This document shows positions 28,038 to 35,676 of a DNA stretch of 64,000 nt, in pieces. The DNA comes from Flavobacterium terrigena (GTDB lineage: Bacteria; Bacteroidota; Bacteroidia; Flavobacteriales; Flavobacteriaceae). Position 1 is the stretch's first letter; each line of letters starts with the position of its first letter. The stretch covers positions 124,001 to 188,000 of the forward strand of contig NZ_FNYA01000005.1 of the NCBI RefSeq assembly GCF_900108955.1, in the 5' to 3' direction. A model generated the notes under the pieces. That model was given only the letters and a program-made list of their open reading frames with translations, searched no databases and was not told the origin of the DNA. Position numbers and translations under genes: made by a program.

Positions 28038-29060
28038 TTAAAACACTAAAATTGAACGTAAATATACATTATTTACTCCCTCTAGTGAGTATATTTCATT
28101 TCCATTTTTCCATACTTTACCAATAAATTTTGAATTATTTAATTCTCTACCTACTATATAAGTATCTGCTCCGTTAACATAAATATTTTGAGCATATGAT
28201 GTTTTTGTGTTGTCAGTTATTGTAGTGGCAATTCCGTTTTTCCATAATCGTGCTACTTGAAAAGCACCATTGTACTCTGAGCCAACTACATAAACATCAT
28301 TATTTTTAATAAAAATAGCATTTGCAAATGAATCTTGTGAATGGTTGACTAATGAATTGGTAATTCCATTTTTCCAATATGTTGCAATAAACTTAGCGCC
28401 GTCATTGTCATAACCTGATACATAAACATCTCCATTTGAGACAAATATTGAATTTGCTATAGAAAAATTATTCGCACTTGTTAATACTGTTGAAATTCCG
28501 TTTTTCCAAATTGTTGCAATTGAAATAATTGCTCCGTTAGAAGTTTTTCCAGCAATATAAACATCACTATTATAAACAAATATTGACAATCCTTCTGCAT
28601 TTTGAGTCCCATCAGTTAAAGTAGTTGCAATTCCATTCTTCCAATATTTTGCAACTTGAATATTACCAATTCTCTCATATCCAGTTGCATATACATCATT
28701 GTTATATACATAAACTGAATAAGCACAAGCGTCATTAGTACCGTCTGTTAAAGATGTTGCGATTCCATTTTTCCAAATTTTTGCTACATTATTTTCTTTA
28801 CCAGCAATATAAATATCATTTCCATTTTTAAAAACAGACGTAGAAATAGAATTATTAACTCCATTCCCTATTGTTGAAGCTATACCATTTTGCCAAAGTT
28901 TAGCTTTAGAAATTGAATAATTACTATTTGATTCATGACCAGTTATTAGAATTGTACTATTACTCAGTACTTCTTGTGTTTGTGGATTTTCATTATCACT
29001 ACAAGAATATAACAATATAAATGCTAAAGTAAATAAAAAATAATTTATACTTTTTCTCAT
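28038..29060 (-). CDS. Lipoprotein with seven WKNGI repeats, beta-propeller-like
   Basis: The 340-aa protein has a lipoprotein signal (lipobox LYSC, Cys20) and seven repeats of about 40-45 residues. Each combines a strand pair ending W-K-N-G-I/N (LWQNGIA, IWKNGIA, YWKNGIA, IWKNGIS, YWKNGIT, LWKNGIA, VWKNGNE) with a NDVYVAGxE strand. Seven such units suggest a seven-bladed propeller. Function is unknown; it is probably surface or periplasmic. It sits inside the ftsX-DUF3098-uppP-truB run, 28 bases after ftsX and 11 before DUF3098, which looks like an insertion into a conserved operon. Confidence 0.75.
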   Translation of the reverse strand: MRKSINYFLFTLAFILLYSCSDNENPQTQEVLSNSTILITGHESNSNYSISKAKLWQNGIASTIGNGVNNSISTSVFKNGNDIYIAGKENNVAKIWKNGIATSLTDGTNDACAYSVYVYNNDVYATGYERIGNIQVAKYWKNGIATTLTDGTQNAEGLSIFVYNSDVYIAGKTSNGAIISIATIWKNGISTVLTSANNFSIANSIFVSNGDVYVSGYDNDGAKFIATYWKNGITNSLVNHSQDSFANAIFIKNNDVYVVGSEYNGAFQVARLWKNGIATTITDNTKTSYAQNIYVNGADTYIVGRELNNSKFIGKVWKNGNEIYSLEGVNNVYLRSILVF

Positions 29061-29088
29061 GTTTTTTTGATTTTTTTACTTGACTCTT

Positions 29089-29964
29089 CTAGTATAAATC
29101 GTCAGTTCTTAAATTTAAGAAACGTGTAGTAGCAAAATACGTACTCAACCAAGTAATAATTATTCCTACTAACAATACGCCAGCGGCAACAATTCCTAAA
29201 GAAACGTAATCTTTTGCAATTCCTAAAGTTGGGAACATGCCATCAATGTAAAACGCTAAAACAACTAAACCGATAATCGCTAAAACCGCACCAATAATCC
29301 CTAATAAAATACTCGTTTTGATAAATGGTTTTCTAATGAATGATTTCGTAGCACCAACCATTTGCATGGTTTTGATTGTAAATCGGTGAGAATAAATAGA
29401 CAAACGAATCGAACCATTAATTAACAACATCGCCACAAAAGCTAAAATTCCGCTGATAATTAAAATCCAAAAACTGATTTCGGTTACGTTTTCATTTACT
29501 AATTCTACTAATTCTTTATCATAAATGACATCTGAAATGTTTGGATTTCTTTTGATATCATTTTCAATTTTTTTGATTTCTGCTTTGTTTACATATTCAC
29601 TTTTTAAATGAATATCGAATGAGTTTAATAATGGATTAAATCCTAAAAACTCCATAAAATCTTTACCAACAATATCTGGATTATTTTTAGCAGCTTCGTC
29701 TTTCGTTACAAAATCGTAAGATTTAATGAATTTAGCGTTTTTCAATTCGGTATCAAAAGCATTCAAAATACTGTCGTTGGCTTCGTCTTTAAAGTACACA
29801 CTCATAGGAATGTTTTCTTTAAAATCATTCGAAATTTTTTCAGAATTAATCACAAATAATCCTAAAGCGCCTAATAAAAACAGCACTAAAAAAATACTAA
29901 AAACTACCGAAAAATAAGAAGAAATTAATCTTCTACGTTGATATTGCTCAAACGATTGTGCCAT
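29089..29964 (-). CDS. ftsX: Cell division protein FtsX
   Basis: This is the permease-like partner of FtsE; the complex regulates septal peptidoglycan hydrolases. The 291-aa protein has an N-terminal cytoplasmic stretch, one membrane helix (about 16-36), an extracytoplasmic domain (37-160) with SVYFKDEANDS, and three C-terminal helices (about 165-280) including IKTMQMVGATKSFIRKPF, the FtsX permease signature. ftsE is not adjacent, as is usual in Bacteroidota. It is the first gene of the run leading to uppP and truB. Confidence 0.95.
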   Translation of the reverse strand: MAQSFEQYQRRRLISSYFSVVFSIFLVLFLLGALGLFVINSEKISNDFKENIPMSVYFKDEANDSILNAFDTELKNAKFIKSYDFVTKDEAAKNNPDIVGKDFMEFLGFNPLLNSFDIHLKSEYVNKAEIKKIENDIKRNPNISDVIYDKELVELVNENVTEISFWILIISGILAFVAMLLINGSIRLSIYSHRFTIKTMQMVGATKSFIRKPFIKTSILLGIIGAVLAIIGLVVLAFYIDGMFPTLGIAKDYVSLGIVAAGVLLVGIIITWLSTYFATTRFLNLRTDDLY

Positions 29965-29983
29965 AAATTTTATAATTATGCTG

Positions 29984-29991
29984 TAAAAATA
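29984..29991 (-). promoter_or_regulatory. Possible promoter -7 element for ftsX
   Basis: The minus strand reads TATTTTTA, one base off TAnnTTTG, 20 bases before the ATG at 29964. Confidence 0.35.
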
Positions 29992-30053
29992 GTAAAGAAA
30001 TTTTGTTTACACAGAATATAACAACAAAGTTTTAACTTTAGTATATAAAAATG

Positions 30054-30061
30054 TAAATTTG
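30054..30061 (+). promoter_or_regulatory. Promoter -7 element for leuS
   Basis: TAAATTTG matches TAnnTTTG. Transcription from here would put the inverted heptanucleotide repeat at 30075-30150 into the leuS leader. Confidence 0.5.
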
Positions 30062-30074
30062 CAACCGAATTTTT

Positions 30075-30150
30075 GTTTCAAGTTTAAGGTTTCAAGTTTT
30101 ATATAACTCAATCACTTTTAACTTGAAACCTGAAACCTGAAACCTTGAAC
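30075..30150. repeat. Inverted heptanucleotide repeat tract in the leuS leader
   Basis: The left arm has GTTTCAA GTTTAAG GTTTCAA GTTTTA. The right arm has AACTTGA AACCTGA AACCTGA AACCTTG AAC. GGTTTCAAGTT (30088-30098) and AACTTGAAACC (30120-30130) form a perfect 11-bp stem. The tract ends 2 bases before the leuS ATG. Confidence 0.65.
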
Positions 30151-30151
30151 A

Positions 30152-33100
30152 ATGAAATACCATCACGAAAAAATCGAAGCCAAATGGCAACAATATTGGG
30201 CAGAAAATCAAACTTTTGCAGCAAGTAACGCAACAGATAAACCAAAATATTTTGTATTAGATATGTTTCCTTATCCTTCGGGAGCGGGCTTACACGTTGG
30301 ACATCCGCTAGGTTATATTGCTTCAGATATTGTCGCAAGATATAAAAGACATCAAGGTTTTAATGTCTTGCATCCGCAAGGTTACGATTCATTTGGATTG
30401 CCTGCAGAACAATATGCGATTCAAACTGGGCAACACCCAGCAGATACAACACGTATGAATATTGAAGGTGGAATTGATAAATCGGGAAACACGATTCAAG
30501 GTTACAGACATCAGTTAGACCGAATTGGTTTTTCTTTCGATTGGAGTCGTGAAGTTCGTACGTCGAATCCAGATTATTACAAACACACACAGTGGATTTT
30601 CATTCAATTATACAATTCTTGGTACAATAAAAATTCAGATAAAGCAGAAGATATTTCGACTTTAGTTGCGATTTTCGCTTCGGAAGGAAATGCGAATGTA
30701 AATGCGGTTTGTGATGATAATATCGCGCCTTTTACAGCAGCAGAATGGAATGCTTTTTCATCTGAAGAACAACAAAAAATATTATTACAATATAGATTAA
30801 CGTATTTAGCCGAAACTGAAGTCAACTGGTGTGCGGCTTTAGGTACAGTTTTAGCGAATGACGAAATTGTTAACGGCGTTTCAGAACGTGGTGGACATCC
30901 AGTAGTTCGTAAGAAAATGACACAATGGAGTATGCGGATTTCTGCTTACGCGGAAAGATTATTACAAGGTTTAAACGATATTGACTGGAGTGAATCAATC
31001 AAAGAATCACAACGTAACTGGATTGGAAAATCAGTTGGAGCCATGGTTTCTTTCCATGTGAATAATCACGATGCAAAAATTGATGTGTTTACGACGCGAC
31101 CTGATACGATTTTCGGAGTAACGTTTATGACATTAGCCCCAGAGCACGATTTGGTTGCTCAAATTACAACTCCAGAACAAAAAGCTGCGGTTGAAGCTTA
31201 TGTAGAAGCGACTGCAAAACGTTCGGAACGTGAAAGAATGGCAGATGTTAAAACTATTTCAGGGGTTTTCACTGGTGCTTATGCAGAACATCCTTTCACC
31301 AAAGAACCTATTCCGGTTTGGATTGGCGATTACGTGTTAGCGGGTTACGGAACTGGAGCTGTTATGGCCGTTCCTTGTGGTGATGAGCGTGATTATGCTT
31401 TCGCGAATTTCTTCAAAGGGACCAACGGAATGCCAGAAATTAAGAACATTTTCAACCAAGATATTTCAGAAACTGCTTTTGGAGAAAAAAGTGGTTTCGA
31501 ATTAGTAAATTCTGATTTCTTAAACGGATTAGATTACAAATCAGGAACAAAGAAAATCATCGAAGAATTAGAAAAAATCGGAGCAGGAAATGCAAAAGTA
31601 AATTACCGTTTACGTGATGCTGTTTTCTCTCGCCAAAGATATTGGGGTGAACCTTTTCCAGTGTATTATGTGAATGGTTTACCACAAATGATTGACAAAA
31701 AACACTTGCCAATTGTGTTACCAGAAGTAGAAAAATACTTACCAACTGAAGACGGACAACCACCATTAGGTAACGCAACCGTTTGGGCTTGGGACAGTGT
31801 TCAGTGTTCAGTGGTTAGTAATCAGTTGATTGACGATGTCACTATTTTTCCTTTAGAATTGAACACGATGCCAGGTTGGGCGGGTTCTTCTTGGTATTGG
31901 ATGCGTTATATGGATGCCCACAACACTGAAGAGTTTGCAAACGAAGAAGCTTTAAAATATTGGGAAAGTGTAGATTTATATATTGGTGGAAGCGAGCACG
32001 CAACCGGACATTTATTGTACTCACGTTTTTGGAATAAATTCTTAAAAGACAGAGGTTACGCACCAACCGAAGAACCTTTCAAAAAACTGATTAATCAGGG
32101 AATGATTTTGGGAATGAGTGCTTTTGTTTATAGATTAAAAATAACAAGTGTTTCAGGAGGAAGAGATAGTTTTGGTAATGATACTGTTGGAGATGGTATT
32201 TATGGAGAATCAATATTTGTTAGTTCAAAATATTATAAAGAATTTGTTCGATGTAAAAAAATATATGATTTGACTGACTTTGGACTTTCTTTAAGTAGAG
32301 GACAAGATGTTTTTATTGGTGGAGAAAAGAATGAAATTTTCACTGAATTATCAGCACGTTTGTTTGAAATGACAACCAACAATACTACTAGAATTACGAT
32401 TTATGATGATTCTTTCGTTGAATTGGATATGAATGAGTTACATACAGATGTTTCAATTGTAAATTCTTCAGAAGAATTGAATATTGAAGCTTTCAAAAAC
32501 TGGAGAGAAGATTATGCCAATGCGGAATTCGTTTTAGAAAACGGAAAATACATCGTTGGTCGTGAAGTAGAAAAAATGTCGAAATCGAAATACAATGTGG
32601 TTTCGCCAGATGATATTTGTGAAGAATACGGAGCAGATACGTTACGTTTATATGAAATGTTTTTAGGACCATTAGAGCAATCTAAACCTTGGAATACGGC
32701 AGGAATTACAGGAGTTTCTGGTTTCTTGAAAAAATTATGGCGTTTGTATTTTGATGATAATGGTTTGGTTATTGTAAACGACGAACCAACGGCAGAAATG
32801 TATAAGTCATTACATAAAACCATCAAAAAAGTAACGGAAGACATTGAGAATTTCTCATTCAACACGTCTGTTTCTCAATTTATGATTTGCGTGAACGAAT
32901 TGCAGCAATTAAAATGTAATCATAAAGCGATTTTAGAACCATTAGCGATTTTAGTTTCGCCATACGCTCCACATATTGCTGAAGAATTATGGAGTGGTTT
33001 AGGTCACGAAGGTTCGATTTCAACAGTTGCTTTTCCAAAATTTGAAGAAAAGTATTTAGTCGAATCTGAAAAAGAATATCCAGTTTCATTCAACGGAAAA

Positions 33101-33253
33101 ATGCGTTTCACCATTAAGTTGCCGTTAGATTTAACGGCTGCTCAAATTGAAGAAATCGTAATGGCTGACGAAAGAACACAAGCTCAATTACAAGGCAGAA
33201 CGCCAAATAAAGTGATTATCGTTCCTGGTAAAATTATTAATTTGGTTGGGTAA
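30152..33253 (+). CDS. leuS: Leucine--tRNA ligase, with an apparent extra insertion
   Basis: This class I synthetase charges tRNA-Leu. HIGH-region GAGLHVGHPLGY lies near 47-58, the CP1 editing domain about 250-430 (FTTRPDTIFGVTFM), and KMSKS near residue 807. At 1033 aa it is longer than the roughly 920-950 aa I expect for Flavobacterium. Extra sequence lies at about 665-760, between GMILGMSAFVYR and the HTDVSIVNSSEEL segment, with no motif I know. All catalytic motifs are intact, so the protein should be active. A heptanucleotide repeat is embedded near residues 548-559. Confidence 0.96.
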   Translation: MKYHHEKIEAKWQQYWAENQTFAASNATDKPKYFVLDMFPYPSGAGLHVGHPLGYIASDIVARYKRHQGFNVLHPQGYDSFGLPAEQYAIQTGQHPADTTRMNIEGGIDKSGNTIQGYRHQLDRIGFSFDWSREVRTSNPDYYKHTQWIFIQLYNSWYNKNSDKAEDISTLVAIFASEGNANVNAVCDDNIAPFTAAEWNAFSSEEQQKILLQYRLTYLAETEVNWCAALGTVLANDEIVNGVSERGGHPVVRKKMTQWSMRISAYAERLLQGLNDIDWSESIKESQRNWIGKSVGAMVSFHVNNHDAKIDVFTTRPDTIFGVTFMTLAPEHDLVAQITTPEQKAAVEAYVEATAKRSERERMADVKTISGVFTGAYAEHPFTKEPIPVWIGDYVLAGYGTGAVMAVPCGDERDYAFANFFKGTNGMPEIKNIFNQDISETAFGEKSGFELVNSDFLNGLDYKSGTKKIIEELEKIGAGNAKVNYRLRDAVFSRQRYWGEPFPVYYVNGLPQMIDKKHLPIVLPEVEKYLPTEDGQPPLGNATVWAWDSVQCSVVSNQLIDDVTIFPLELNTMPGWAGSSWYWMRYMDAHNTEEFANEEALKYWESVDLYIGGSEHATGHLLYSRFWNKFLKDRGYAPTEEPFKKLINQGMILGMSAFVYRLKITSVSGGRDSFGNDTVGDGIYGESIFVSSKYYKEFVRCKKIYDLTDFGLSLSRGQDVFIGGEKNEIFTELSARLFEMTTNNTTRITIYDDSFVELDMNELHTDVSIVNSSEELNIEAFKNWREDYANAEFVLENGKYIVGREVEKMSKSKYNVVSPDDICEEYGADTLRLYEMFLGPLEQSKPWNTAGITGVSGFLKKLWRLYFDDNGLVIVNDEPTAEMYKSLHKTIKKVTEDIENFSFNTSVSQFMICVNELQQLKCNHKAILEPLAILVSPYAPHIAEELWSGLGHEGSISTVAFPKFEEKYLVESEKEYPVSFNGKMRFTIKLPLDLTAAQIEEIVMADERTQAQLQGRTPNKVIIVPGKIINLVG
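31794..31828. repeat. Heptanucleotide repeat inside leuS
   Basis: Five in-phase 7-mers (ACAGTGT TCAGTGT TCAGTGG TTAGTAA TCAGTTG) encode LeuS residues about 548-559 (SVQCSVVSNQL). The unit resembles the tract at 3495-3522. Confidence 0.55.
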
Positions 33254-33263
33254 CATTCTGAAA

Positions 33264-33290
33264 TTGTCACACTGAGCTTGTCGAAGTGTC
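33264..33290. repeat. Dispersed hairpin repeat, CACTGAGCTTGTCGAAGTG type
   Basis: The bases GTCACACTGAGCTTGTCGAA, followed by GTGTC, contain inverted ACACT/AGTGT. From general knowledge this sequence recurs in intergenic regions of many bacterial genomes. It lies just after leuS and before the terminator. Confidence 0.45.
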
Positions 33291-33300
33291 TTTATAAATT

Positions 33301-33346
33301 AACCGCAGATTCGCAGATTATTTTCTGTAAATCTGCGGTTTTTTCT
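33301..33346 (+). terminator. Terminator after leuS
   Basis: AACCGCAGATT (33301-33311) pairs with AATCTGCGGTT (33330-33340), followed by TTTT. Confidence 0.85.
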
Positions 33347-33390
33347 TGTAACAATATTTGGTTCCATTCTACTAATTAAATAAAAAAAAG

Positions 33391-33576
33391 ATGAAAAAAT
33401 ACGAAGTGATTACGCTGAAAAAAGCAATGAGTTTTGGCAGTATGAAAGAAGAATTGTCTAAAGAAGTAGAACAATTTTTGAATAAGAAAGTAAACGAAGG
33501 CTATGAAATAGTTGATGTTTCGTTTACTTATTATGAAGCTCAAGAATTAATTGCTTTTATAACTATTTGTAAATAA
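33391..33576 (+). CDS. Small DUF4177-like protein
   Basis: The 61-aa cytoplasmic protein MKKYEVITLK... contains VEQFLNKKVNEGYEIVDVS, like the 'lN..g.eGWelv.v' pattern of DUF4177 proteins, small alpha/beta proteins of unknown function. It has a ribosome-binding AAAAAAAG stretch before the ATG, lies between a terminator and the zinc protease gene, and appears monocistronic. Its size makes the call moderate. Confidence 0.6.
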   Translation: MKKYEVITLKKAMSFGSMKEELSKEVEQFLNKKVNEGYEIVDVSFTYYEAQELIAFITICK

Positions 33577-33670
33577 GAAATGTCAACTTGTCATTATTTT
33601 TCTGAAAATTTGAAACTGGCTTGTAATTTGATGCTTATTTTGTAACTTTAAATTTTTAAAATTAAAAACT

Positions 33671-34372
33671 ATGTTTGATTTACCTTACATGATAATAATT
33701 GGAGTGATTGCTCTATTTAGTTGGTTAGTAAGTTCGCGCTTAAAAAGTAAGTTTGAACATTATTCGAAACTAACACTAAGAAACGGAATGTCTGGTGCTG
33801 AAATTGCAGAAAAAATGCTAGCAGACCACGGAATTCGTGATGTTAGAGTGATTTCTACACCTGGAAGATTAACCGATCATTATAATCCTGCTGATAAAAC
33901 CGTAAACTTATCAGAAGCGGTTTACAACCAAAGAAATGCAGCAGCAGCAGCAGTTGCGGCTCACGAATGTGGACACGCAGTTCAACACGCTCAAGCGTAT
34001 GAATGGTTAACAATGCGTTCTAAAATGGTACCAATGGTTAACGTTTCTTCAAGTATGTCGCAATGGTTAATTATGGGTGGAATTATTTTAGGTTTTGCCT
34101 CAAAATCTTCAATTGGATTTTATGTGGCTGTGGCTGGTTTAGCTTTAATGGCTGTGGCAACGGCTTTCAGTTTCATTACTTTACCAGTAGAATACGATGC
34201 AAGTAACCGTGCTTTAGCTTGGTTGAAAAATAAAAACATGCTAGGTCAAGAAGAATATGCTGGCGCAGAAGACTCTTTAAAATGGGCTGCCAGAACGTAT
34301 TTAGTTGCCGCTTTAGGTGCTTTAGCTTCCTTATTATATTGGGCTTATAGAATTTTAGGCTCGAGAGATTAA
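33671..34372 (+). CDS. Membrane zinc metallopeptidase (YugP family)
   Basis: The 233-aa protein has an N-terminal membrane segment (residues 3-20), the zinc-binding motif AHECGHAVQHA (HExxH variant, H-E-C-G-H) near residue 100, and three further hydrophobic segments to the C-terminus. This is the neutral zinc metallopeptidase family typified by Bacillus YugP; substrates are not known. TTG (33621-33623) and TAACTTTA (33642-33649), 18 bases apart, form a likely promoter. A terminator follows at 34394. Confidence 0.9.
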   Translation: MFDLPYMIIIGVIALFSWLVSSRLKSKFEHYSKLTLRNGMSGAEIAEKMLADHGIRDVRVISTPGRLTDHYNPADKTVNLSEAVYNQRNAAAAAVAAHECGHAVQHAQAYEWLTMRSKMVPMVNVSSSMSQWLIMGGIILGFASKSSIGFYVAVAGLALMAVATAFSFITLPVEYDASNRALAWLKNKNMLGQEEYAGAEDSLKWAARTYLVAALGALASLLYWAYRILGSRD

Positions 34373-34390
34373 GACTTAAATTCAGAAAAA

Positions 34391-34437
34391 TACAATCCAA
34401 ATTCCAAAGATACTTTCAATGGAATTTGGATTTTTTT
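34391..34437. terminator. Terminator between the zinc protease gene and the protease/muramidase cluster
   Basis: AATCCAAATTCC (34394-34405) pairs with GGAATTTGGATT (34421-34432), followed by a T-run on the plus strand. The arms look like two 7-mers (AATCCAA ATTCCAA). Confidence 0.82.
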
Positions 34438-34810
34438 ATTCTATCAAATACCTGTTCCATGTTTGATAATTCAGTTGTTGCAAACCTGTACCTAAATTTC
34501 TAGTTTGTAATTTTTCTTGTGAACCATTTTCATAATACAGCATTAAATACAAAGTAGCATTTTCTTCAATAACATCCCAATTTCCAAAATACTCCTTTCT
34601 GCCTTGAGATGGCATAGAAAATCCGCCAGAAGAAACACTCGAAAAGGATTCTATAATAAAGGCAAAACTTTTATCGGAGCATAGAAAAAGGGATTCCGTT
34701 TTTTCATCAAACCAACCTCCACCAGAATAATCTCTGTCGCTATTTACGCTTTCTTTTTTTAGTTTTTTGTGAGATAGAACACCTATCATTTGTTGGGCTA
34801 GATAACTCAT
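34436..34810 (-). CDS. Unknown beta-rich protein, last gene of the protease/muramidase cluster
   Basis: The 124-aa protein has no signal peptide or membrane helix. It contains a strand-rich region with GGGWFDEKTESLFLCSDKSF, GGFSMPSQG and GNWDVIEENATLYLMLYYE, a layout that suggests a small beta-barrel or lipocalin-like domain. I do not recognise the family. It follows the muramidase gene by 20 bases and closes the six-gene minus-strand run starting at 40397. A cargo, chaperone or immunity role is possible but not shown by the sequence. Confidence 0.65.
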   Translation of the reverse strand: MSYLAQQMIGVLSHKKLKKESVNSDRDYSGGGWFDEKTESLFLCSDKSFAFIIESFSSVSSGGFSMPSQGRKEYFGNWDVIEENATLYLMLYYENGSQEKLQTRNLGTGLQQLNYQTWNRYLIE

Positions 34811-34830
34811 AATCTTAAATTTATGTTATA

Positions 34831-35655
34831 CTATTTTGAATATTTCGCGTAAGCATTAGCCAATTTTGTGTCGTATTTATTGACCTTATAGCCCGCCCCA
34901 TTATACCTTCTAGCAAATTCTGACCAATCTTTATTTTGTAAAAATGGTATTAAATGATTTGTACTTAAAAATCTTCCAAAAGCATTAAGATGTTCGTCTT
35001 CGTTGACATACATTTTCTGAACAAAATCATCAATACTTGTGTAGCCTAAAGGCAGAGCATGAAAACCCATAATTTGAAAGCAACCCCAAGATGCAGAAGC
35101 ATTTGCGGCATCAATAAATTTTTGATCGGAGCCAAGTTGCATGGCTTTTTGTAATCTAACATGTTCGCCTTCACCACCAACATAATGTTGTTTTGTCCAA
35201 CTTTTATATAACACATCCGTTGTATTACTATTACAGTAATTATTAGGATTAATACCTCTTTTTTCTAATTCCTTCCAAAAAATATGACCTTCAAATAAAA
35301 TTTTAGGTTTTCCACTTAACAAAAACCCTTTTCCACTACTTTCAATTTCATTTACTGCTTTTACAGTTGCGAGTTCTAACTGGAATGTATTGGCAAAATT
35401 CATCAAATCTTGTTCCGACAAAAACTTATCATTATGATTGGTAAATTGTGCATTCAATTCGTATAATTTCGACCAACTTTTCATACCAACAATTCCATCA
35501 ACAACCAAATTGTTTTTAGCTTGAAAATTTTTAACTGCTTCATCAACTGCCAAAGTAAACGAATTTGAAACCACAAGATTGTAGCCTAAATTATTAAGCA
35601 TTTCACAAAGCGTAACCACTTCAGGAGTTTTGACATTGTATTTTATTGTTTTCAT
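34831..35655 (-). CDS. N-acetylmuramidase family protein with peptidoglycan-binding domain
   Basis: The 274-aa protein has an N-terminal peptidoglycan-binding-like domain (about 8-68; AVKNFQAKNNLVVDGIVG) and a C-terminal N-acetylmuramidase domain of the DUF3380/PF11860 type (about 85-270). The family signature AVNEIESSGKGFLLSGKPK holds the probable catalytic Glu near 105; SASWGCFQIMGFHA and RRYNGAGY also fit. Such enzymes cleave glycan strands and are common as phage lysins and secreted effectors. No Sec signal is present, so export would need another route. It is fifth in the six-gene cluster. Confidence 0.85.
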   Translation of the reverse strand: MKTIKYNVKTPEVVTLCEMLNNLGYNLVVSNSFTLAVDEAVKNFQAKNNLVVDGIVGMKSWSKLYELNAQFTNHNDKFLSEQDLMNFANTFQLELATVKAVNEIESSGKGFLLSGKPKILFEGHIFWKELEKRGINPNNYCNSNTTDVLYKSWTKQHYVGGEGEHVRLQKAMQLGSDQKFIDAANASASWGCFQIMGFHALPLGYTSIDDFVQKMYVNEDEHLNAFGRFLSTNHLIPFLQNKDWSEFARRYNGAGYKVNKYDTKLANAYAKYSK

Positions 35656-35676
35656 GATGAATAATTTTAATTAAAA

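Noticed and set aside
33600-33630. Second sigma-54-like site (TGGCTT-N5-TTGA) before the zinc protease gene
   Set aside because: Both elements deviate from consensus, and a better sigma-A-type TTG-N18-TAACTTTA promoter overlaps it.
34831-35655. Muramidase as evidence of a prophage
   Set aside because: No capsid, tail, portal, terminase or integrase gene lies nearby, so the gene belongs to the unusual cluster rather than to a phage.
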